Source: Phytopythium helicoides
Taxonomy: Eukaryota; Oomycota; Peronosporomycetes; Pythiales; Pythiaceae
Length of the DNA: 64,000 nt
Direction: 5' to 3'
Assembly (NCBI GenBank): GCA_024867545.1
Contig: JANFNE010000011.1
Coordinates: 744,001 to 808,000 of the forward strand
Shown here: piece after piece, positions 57,262-64,000 of the stretch
Layout: every line of letters begins with the position of its first letter
Position numbering within the stretch: the first letter of the stretch is position 1
The notes under the pieces: generated by a model
What the model saw: the letters and a program-made list of their open reading frames with translations, nothing else
The model's database searches: none
What the model was told of the DNA's origin: nothing
Translations under genes and position numbers: made by a program

Positions 57262-57311
57262 GGCCCCTGCGCAAGGATGACACGCATAAATCGAGAAGTA
57301 TCGCACTTTTT
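57206..57311 (+). ncRNA. U6: U6 snRNA, unit 32
   Basis: Consensus gene; TATA box 57174-57181. Confidence 0.95.
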
Positions 57312-57442
57312 ATGGAGGTGTCGTACAACCATGTGAACTCAATCCAACCATCGCGAGTTGGGTTGATTTGGTGGCGTGATGGTATTTGGAAAAGAAGGTG
57401 CAGAAGGAGAGTTGTGTGCGCGTGGAAAAAGATGGAAAAGGC

Positions 57443-57513
57443 TGAGGAAGAGGGGATCGAACCCCCGACCGCTGGGACTGGAATCCAGCGCTCTACCACT
57501 GAGCTATTCCCCC
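57443..57513 (-). tRNA. tRNA-Trp(CCA), unit 32, one deletion
   Basis: 71 nt: one G missing in the acceptor ('tgaggaag' on +), a homopolymer change. Confidence 0.75.
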
Positions 57514-57779
57514 ATTGCATATCATTCGCATCACACAAACACAACAAACCATCCAGCTACTATTCCAACACACACACAACACACACAACACACAAACAAA
57601 CAAACAAACAACTACCGGACTCGACCAGGTCAGTGGGACTCGATGATCGAATGACGGAACGATGTGTGTGTGGTATGTTGTGTGTTTGTGTTTGTGGTAT
57701 AGTTTGTGGTTGTTGTTTGTGGTGGTGTTTGTTTGTGAGTGGTGTGTAGTATGTAGTGTTTGTGTGTGTTAGTCCGTAA

Positions 57780-57850
57780 GCCCCTATAGCTCAGTGGTAG
57801 AGCACTCGCTTCGTAAGCGAAAGGTCGGTGGTTCGATCCCGCCTGGGGCT
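57780..57850 (+). tRNA. tRNA-Thr(CGT), unit 32, one deletion
   Basis: 71 nt: one G missing in the 3' acceptor strand ('cctggggct'), a homopolymer change. Confidence 0.9.
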
Positions 57851-58682
57851 CATCTTTTCATATTCTCACTTTTTTTCACTCACTCGCTCACACTCCCTTC
57901 CTTCCTTCTTTTCACACAATTCGTGTGGCACACACACAACACATCACCTCACTCGGACACATTCACATCGACATACCCTTTCGCTTCTTTTCCTCTCTGA
58001 CACATTCACACCCATTTATACCATCCCATTCTGTCATCACATCCACCCGATCGACCTCGCATTAGTTTGTTTGCATATGCATTAGTATGCTTGCTACTTT
58101 CACGCTACGCTGTTTCCTACTCAAACCAACACTCTTTCTTTCCATCAAGCACTTTGCTTTCCATTCCAGTACAAGAAACGGACAACCGTGTCGCCATCAA
58201 CCGAGATCAACGAAATGATGACGGTTTCTTTCGCCTGCAACGCATCGATAGTGTGCGAACTTGCTGCTCGTTTCATGCCTCATGCACACGAAGAGAAAGA
58301 AACTGGAAAAAGAAAGAAAGAAAGGACACAAAAGGACACAAATCAAATCGACAAATCGACACAGAACAGAACAAGGGACGTGATGAGGCAACTTGAATGT
58401 GGTTGTGGCGAGTGTTGGTCAGTTACGAATGTTGTGCGTGTGAAGTGAAGTATTCGTTACGTGTGTGTGTGTGTGTGTTTGTGTTTGTATGTTTGTATGT
58501 ATGTGTGAGTGTTGATCATGTGGTCATTTTTATGCGTTGAAAAGTTTGTGTGATGTGGTATGATAGTGTGTGTTGTTGTTGAGTTTGGTGTGTTGTGTGT
58601 TGGTGTGTTGGTTGTTTGATGAGGGTGTGTTGTTGCTATTTGAGGGTGTGTTGATTGTGGTGTTTGTTGCGGAATGGTGTGA

Positions 58683-58763
58683 GACAGCTTGGCCGAGTGG
58701 TTAAGGCGATAGCCTGCTAAGTTATTGGGGAAACCCGCGTGAGTTCGAATCTCACAGCTGTCG
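58683..58763 (+). tRNA. tRNA-Ser(GCT), unit 33
   Basis: Consensus gene. Confidence 0.96.
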
Positions 58764-59018
58764 ATTCTTTTTCTCTTGGTTCTTTCCCACCACTCTCTTT
58801 TCTCATTTCCCACCCATCCCATCCGACCTCGAGCGCCATCCACACCATCTGCTGGTGTCGATGGGTCTGCGTATTTGTTTTGTTTTGTTTTGTTTTGTTG
58901 TTCTCGTCTTGTCCATTTCCCACTTGTCTTTGCGAGGGAGCAAAGCAAAGTCGAAAGTGGTTTTGGACATGGCGTCCAAAGACGAGTATTTATAGGTGTG
59001 TGGGAGGCGGTGAAAGTA

Positions 59019-59043
59019 GGAACCACTTCGGTGGTCATCCGTA

Positions 59044-59074
<31 letters not shown>

Positions 59075-59124
59075 GGCCCCTGCGCAAGGATGACACGCAT
59101 AAATCGAGAAGTATCGCACTTTTT
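59019..59124 (+). ncRNA. U6: U6 snRNA, unit 33
   Basis: Consensus gene; TATA box 58987-58994. Confidence 0.95.
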
Positions 59125-59255
59125 ATGGAGGTGTCGTACAACCATGTGAACTCAATCCAACCATCGCGAGTTGGGTTGATTTGGTGGCGTGATGGTATTT
59201 GGAAAAGAAGGTGCAGAAGGAGAGTTGTGTGCGCGTGGAAAAAGATGGAAAAGGC

Positions 59256-59327
59256 TGAGGGAAGAGGGGATCGAACCCCCGACCGCTGGGACTGGAATCC
59301 AGCGCTCTACCACTGAGCTATTCCCCC
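59256..59327 (-). tRNA. tRNA-Trp(CCA), unit 33
   Basis: Consensus gene. Confidence 0.8.
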
Positions 59328-59598
59328 ATTGCATATCATTCGCATCACACAAACACAACAAACCATCCAGCTACTATTCCAACACACACACAACACACAC
59401 ACACACACAACACACAAACAAACAAACAAACAACTACCGGACTCGACCAGGTCAGTGGGACTCGATGATCGAATGACGGAACGATGTGTGTGTGGTATGT
59501 GTGTGTTGTTTTGTGGTATAGTTTGTGGTTGTTGTTTTGTGGTGTGTTTGTTTGTGAGTGGTGTGTAGTATGTAGTGTTTGTGTGTGTTAGTCCGTAA

Positions 59599-59670
59599 GC
59601 CCCTATAGCTCAGTGGTAGAGCACTCGCTTCGTAAGCGAAAGGTCGGTGGTTCGATCCCGCCTGGGGGCT
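59599..59670 (+). tRNA. tRNA-Thr(CGT), unit 33
   Basis: Consensus gene; the CA tract in its divergent spacer is longer than usual. Confidence 0.94.
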
Positions 59671-60501
59671 CATCTTTTCATATTCTCACTTTTTTTCACT
59701 CACTCGCTCACACTCCCTTCCTTCCTTCTTTTCACACAATTCGTGTGGCACACACACAACACATCACCTCACTCGGACACATTCACATCGACATACCCTT
59801 TCGCTTCTTTTCCTCTCTGACACATTCACACCCATTTATACCATCCCATTCTGTCATCACATCCACCCGATCGACCTCGCATTAGTTTGTTTGCATATGC
59901 ATTAGTATGCTTGCTACTTTCACGCTACGCTGTTTCCTACTCAAACCAACACTCTTCTTTCCATCAAGCACTTTGCTTTCCATTCCAGTACAAGAAACGG
60001 ACAACCGTGTCGCCATCAACCGAGATCAACGAAATGATGACGGTTTCTTTCGCCTGCAACGCATCGATAGTGTGCGAACTTGCTGCTCGTTTCATGCCTC
60101 ATGCACACGAAGAGAAAGAAACTGGAAAAAGAAAGAAAGAAAGGACACAAAAGGACACAAATCAAATCGACAAATCGACACAGAACAGAACAAGGGACGT
60201 GATGAGGCAACTTGAATGTGGTTGTGGCGAGTGTTGGTCAGTTACGAATGTTGTGCGTGTGAAGTGAAGTATTCGTTACGTGTGTGTGTGTGTGTTTGTG
60301 TTTGTATGTTTGTATGTATGTGTGAGTGTTGATCATGTGGTCATTTTTATGCGTTGAAAAGTTTGTGTGATGTGGTATGATAGTGTGTTGTGTGTGTTGT
60401 TGAGTTTGGTGTTGTGTGTTGGTGGTTTGGTTGTTTGATGAGGGTGTGTTGTTGCTATTTGAGGGTGTGTTGATTGTGGTGTTTGTTGCGGAATGGTGTG
60501 A

Positions 60502-60582
60502 GACAGCTTGGCCGAGTGGTTAAGGCGATAGCCTGCTAAGTTATTGGGGAAACCCGCGTGAGTTCGAATCTCACAGCTGTCG
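60502..60582 (+). tRNA. tRNA-Ser(GCT), unit 34
   Basis: Consensus gene. Confidence 0.96.
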
Positions 60583-60838
60583 ATTCTTTTCTTTCTTGGT
60601 TCTTTCCCACCACTCTCTTTTCTCATTTCCCACCCATCCCATCCGACCTCGAGCGCCATCCACACCATCTGCTGGTGTCGATGGGTCTGCGTATTTGTTT
60701 TGTTTTGTTTTGTTTTGTTGTTCTCGTCTTGTCCATTTCCCACTTGTCTTTGCGAGGGAGCAAAGCAAAGTCGAAAGTGGTTTTGGACATGGCGTCCAAA
60801 GACGAGTATTTATAGGTGTGTGGGAGGCGGTGAAAGTA

Positions 60839-60863
60839 GGAACCACTTCGGTGGTCATCCGTA

Positions 60864-60894
<31 letters not shown>

Positions 60895-60944
60895 GGCCCC
60901 TGCGCAAGGATGACACGCATAAATCGAGAAGTATCGCACTTTTT
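60839..60944 (+). ncRNA. U6: U6 snRNA, unit 34
   Basis: Consensus gene; TATA box 60807-60814. Confidence 0.95.
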
Positions 60945-61075
60945 ATGGAGGTGTCGTACAACCATGTGAACTCAATCCAACCATCGCGAGTTGGTTGATT
61001 TTGGTGGCGTGATGGTATTTGGAAAAGAAGGTGCAGAAGGAGAGTTGTGTGCGCGTGGAAAAAGATGGAAAAGGC

Positions 61076-61147
61076 TGAGGGAAGAGGGGATCGAACCCCC
61101 GACCGCTGGGACTGGAATCCAGCGCTCTACCACTGAGCTATTCCCCC
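61076..61147 (-). tRNA. tRNA-Trp(CCA), unit 34
   Basis: Consensus gene. Confidence 0.8.
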
Positions 61148-61416
61148 ATTGCATATCATTCGCATCACACAAACACAACAAACCATCCAGCTACTATTCC
61201 AACACACACACAACACACACAACACACACAACAAACAAACAAACAAACAACTACCGGACTCGACCAGGTCAGTGGGACTCGATGATCGAATGACGGAACG
61301 ATGTGTGTGTGGTATGTGTGTGTTGTGTGTTTGTGGTATAGTTTGTGGTTGTTGTTGTGGTGTGTTTGTTTGTGAGTGGTGTGTAGTATGTAGTGTTTGT
61401 GTGTGTTAGTCCGTAA

Positions 61417-61488
61417 GCCCCTATAGCTCAGTGGTAGAGCACTCGCTTCGTAAGCGAAAGGTCGGTGGTTCGATCCCGCCTGGGGGCT
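61417..61488 (+). tRNA. tRNA-Thr(CGT), unit 34
   Basis: Consensus gene. Confidence 0.94.
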
Positions 61489-62323
61489 CATCTTTTCATA
61501 TTCTCACTTTTTTTCACTCACTCGCTCACACTCCCTTCCTTCCTTCTTTTCACACAATTCGTGTGGCACACACACAACACATCACCTCACTCGGACACAT
61601 TCACATCGACATACCCTTTCGCTTCTTTTCCTCTCTGACACATTCACACCCATTTATACCATCCCATTCTGTCATCACATCCACCCGATCGACCTCGCAT
61701 TAGTTTGTTTGCATATGCATTAGTATGCTTGCTACTTTCACGCTACGCTGTTTCCTACTCAAACCAACACTCATTCTTTCCATCAAGCACTTTGCTTTCC
61801 ATTCCAGTACAAGAAACGGACAACCGTGTCGCCATCAACCGAGATCAACGAAATGATGACGGTTTCTTTCGCCTGCAACGCATCGATAGTGTGCGAACTT
61901 GCTGCTCGTTTCATGCCTCATGCACACGAAGAGAAAGAAACTGGAAAAAGAAAGAAAGAAAGGACACAAAAGGACACAAATCAAATCGACAAATCGACAC
62001 AGAACAGAACAAGGGACGTGATGAGGCAACTTGAATGTGGTTGTGGCGAGTGTTGGTCAGTTACGAATGTTGTGCGTGTGAAGTGAAGTATTCGTTACGT
62101 GTGTGTGTGTGTGTGTTTGTGTTTGTATGTTTGTATGTATGTGTGAGTGTTGATCATGTGGTCATTTTTATGCGTTGAAAAGTTTGTGTGATGTGGTATG
62201 ATAGTGTGTTGTGTGTTGTTGTTGAGTTTGGTGTGTTGTGTGGGTGTGTTGGTTGTTTGATGAGGGTGTGTTGTTGCTATTTGAGGGTGTGTTGATTGTG
62301 GTGTTTGTTGCGGAATGGTGTGA

Positions 62324-62404
62324 GACAGCTTGGCCGAGTGGTTAAGGCGATAGCCTGCTAAGTTATTGGGGAAACCCGCGTGAGTTCGAATCTCACAGCT
62401 GTCG
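62324..62404 (+). tRNA. tRNA-Ser(GCT), unit 35
   Basis: Consensus gene. Confidence 0.96.
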
Positions 62405-62660
62405 ATTCTTTTCTTTCTTGGTTCTTTCCCACCACTCTCTTTTCTCATTTCCCACCCATCCCATCCGACCTCGAGCGCCATCCACACCATCTGCTGGTGT
62501 CGATGGGTCTGCGTATTTGTTTTGTTTTGTTTTGTTTTGTTGTTCTCGTCTTGTCCATTTCCCACTTGTCTTTGCGAGGGAGCAAAGCAAAGTCGAAAGT
62601 GGTTTTGGACATGGCGTCCAAAGACGAGTATTTATAGGTGTGTGGGAGGCGGTGAAAGTA

Positions 62661-62685
62661 GGAACCACTTCGGTGGTCATCCGTA

Positions 62686-62716
<31 letters not shown>

Positions 62717-62766
62717 GGCCCCTGCGCAAGGATGACACGCATAAATCGAGAAGTATCGCACTTTTT
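62661..62766 (+). ncRNA. U6: U6 snRNA, unit 35
   Basis: Consensus gene; TATA box 62629-62636. Confidence 0.95.
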
Positions 62767-62897
62767 ATGGAGGTGTCGTACAACCATGTGAACTCAATCC
62801 AACCATCGCGAGTTGGGTTGATTTGGTGGCGTGATGGTATTTGGAAAAGAAGGTGCAGAAGGAGAGTTGTGTGCGCGTGGAAAAAGATGGAAAAGGC

Positions 62898-62968
62898 TGA
62901 GGGAAGAGGGATCGAACCCCCGACCGCTGGGACTGGAATCCAGCGCTCTACCACTGAGCTATTCCCCC
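62898..62968 (-). tRNA. tRNA-Trp(CCA), unit 35, one deletion
   Basis: 71 nt: one G missing in the T stem side ('agagggatcg' on +), a homopolymer change. Confidence 0.75.
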
Positions 62969-63238
62969 ATTGCATATCATTCGCATCACACAAACACAAC
63001 AAACCATCCAGCTACTATTCCACACACACAACACACACAACACACACAACACACAAACAAACAAACAAACAACTACCGGACTCGACCAGGTCAGTGGGAC
63101 TCGATGATCGAATGACGGAACGATGTGTGTGTGGTATGTGTGTGTTTGTGTTTGTGGTATAGTTTGTGGTTGTTGTTTGTGGTGGTGTTTGTTTGTGAGT
63201 GGTGTGTAGTATGTAGTGTTTGTGTGTGTAGTCCGTAA

Positions 63239-63310
63239 GCCCCTATAGCTCAGTGGTAGAGCACTCGCTTCGTAAGCGAAAGGTCGGTGGTTCGATCCCG
63301 CCTGGGGGCT
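63239..63310 (+). tRNA. tRNA-Thr(CGT), unit 35
   Basis: Consensus gene. The spacer after it runs to the window edge, with 'caatcagatcaacg' for 'caaccgagatcaacg' near 63660. Confidence 0.94.
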
Positions 63311-64000
63311 CATCTTTTCATATTCTCACTTTTTTTCACTCACTCGCTCACACTCCCTTCCTTCCTTCTTTTCACACAATTCGTGTGGCACACACACAAC
63401 ACATCACCTCACTCGGACACATTCACATCGACATACCCTTTCGCTTCTTTTCCTCTCTGACACATTCACACCCATTTATACCATCCCATTCTGTCATCAC
63501 ATCCACCCGATCGACCTCGCATTAGTTTGTTTGCATATGCATTAGTATGCTTGCTACTTTCACGCTACGCTGTTTCCTACTCAAACCAACACTCTTTCTT
63601 TCCATCAAGCACTTTGCTTTCCATTCCAGTACAAGAAACGGACAACCGTGTCGCCATCAATCAGATCAACGAAATGATGACGGTTTCTTTCGCCTGCAAC
63701 GCATCGATAGTGTGCGAACTTGCTGCTCGTTTCATGCCTCATGCACACGAAGAGAAAGAAACTGGAAAAAGAAAGAAAGAAAGGACACAAAAGGACACAA
63801 ATCAAATCGACAAATCGACACAGAACAGAACAAGGGACGTGATGAGGCAACTTGAATGTGGTTGTGGCGAGTGTTGGTCAGTTACGAATGTTGTGCGTGT
63901 GAAGTGAAGTATTCGTTACGTGTGTGTGTGTGTGTGTTTGTGTTTGTATGTTTGTATGTATGTGTGAGTGTTGATCATGTGGTCATTTTTATGCGTTGAA

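Larger units (their letters stand above)
1..64000. repeat. Tandem array of about 1.8-kb units, each tRNA-Ser / U6 / tRNA-Trp / tRNA-Thr
   Basis: The same four small RNA genes recur in the same order and orientation 35 times. tRNA-Ser starts lie at 98, 1891, 3709, 5527, 7345, 9163, 11032 and so on to 62324. Spacing is 1793-1843 bp for type A units and 1869-1912 bp for type B. The window opens inside a Thr-Ser spacer and closes inside another, so the array is longer than 64 kb. Spacers as well as genes are repeated, which points to homogenisation by unequal crossover or gene conversion rather than independent gene clustering. Tandem tRNA arrays are known in Entamoeba; membership of U6 in every unit is the notable feature here. 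Confidence 0.98.
19071..64000. repeat. Type A units 11-35 (second segment)
   Basis: Type A sequence resumes right after the U6 gene of unit 11 and continues to the end. Units 19, 20, 23, 25, 27 and 29-35 are close to identical. Units 12-18, 21, 22, 24 and parts of 26 and 28 carry many isolated one-base insertions and deletions. Confidence 0.9.

Noticed and set aside
1..64000. CRISPR array
   Set aside because: The repeat is a 1.8-kb unit with genes and without short spaced repeats. The genes and promoters are eukaryotic.
1..64000. Mobile element origin of the repeat
   Set aside because: No transposase or reverse transcriptase, no terminal inverted or long terminal repeats and no target-site duplications. 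The units are head to tail without boundaries.

Overview
The window is one continuous tandem array of RNA polymerase III genes. I see no supportable protein-coding gene. A unit of about 1.82 kb is repeated 35 times, and the array runs off both edges. Each unit carries, in order: tRNA-Ser(GCT) on +, a U6 spliceosomal snRNA gene on +, a tRNA read as tRNA-Trp(CCA) on -, and tRNA-Thr(CGT) on +. That makes 140 small RNA genes, all listed below by unit number (1-35).

Organism: a eukaryotic nuclear genome. U6 is spliceosomal and has a TATA box exactly 32 bp upstream. The tRNAs have internal A and B boxes, oligo-T terminators and no encoded CCA, and Ser carries a long variable arm. The U6 5' hairpin and the 'catccg' that follows it look like plant, algal or protist U6 more than yeast or trypanosome U6. 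The species cannot be named from the sequence. Tandem tRNA arrays are best known from Entamoeba, but this DNA is not AT-rich and a U6 gene in each unit is a different design.

Layout: type A units (1-7 in part, 11-35) have a period of about 1818-1823 bp. A homogeneous type B block of five units (period about 1885-1890 bp) occupies 9611-19070. Both of its edges fall at the 3' end of a U6 gene, as expected of homologous exchange through that conserved gene. Unit 5 also has a roughly 500-bp patch of type B sequence (8008-8508). Between A and B the spacers differ by many substitutions, indels and minisatellite copy numbers, while the RNA genes stay the same.

Within a unit, Trp (-) and Thr (+) are divergent across a 265-bp GT/CA-rich spacer holding a conserved block of about 54 bp. 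Thr and the next Ser are separated by about 810-880 bp of low-complexity DNA with an island of more complex sequence. Each tRNA gene has GT-rich DNA upstream and pyrimidine/CA-rich DNA downstream on its own coding strand.

Caution: several stretches (roughly 14.5-32.5 kb, 37.1-40.3 kb, 41.3-43.2 kb, 46.4-46.8 kb, 49.1-50.1 kb, 50.6-51.0 kb) are full of scattered single-base indels, while neighbouring units are almost identical to one another. This looks like unpolished long-read assembly, so most damaged copies listed here may not be damaged in the organism.
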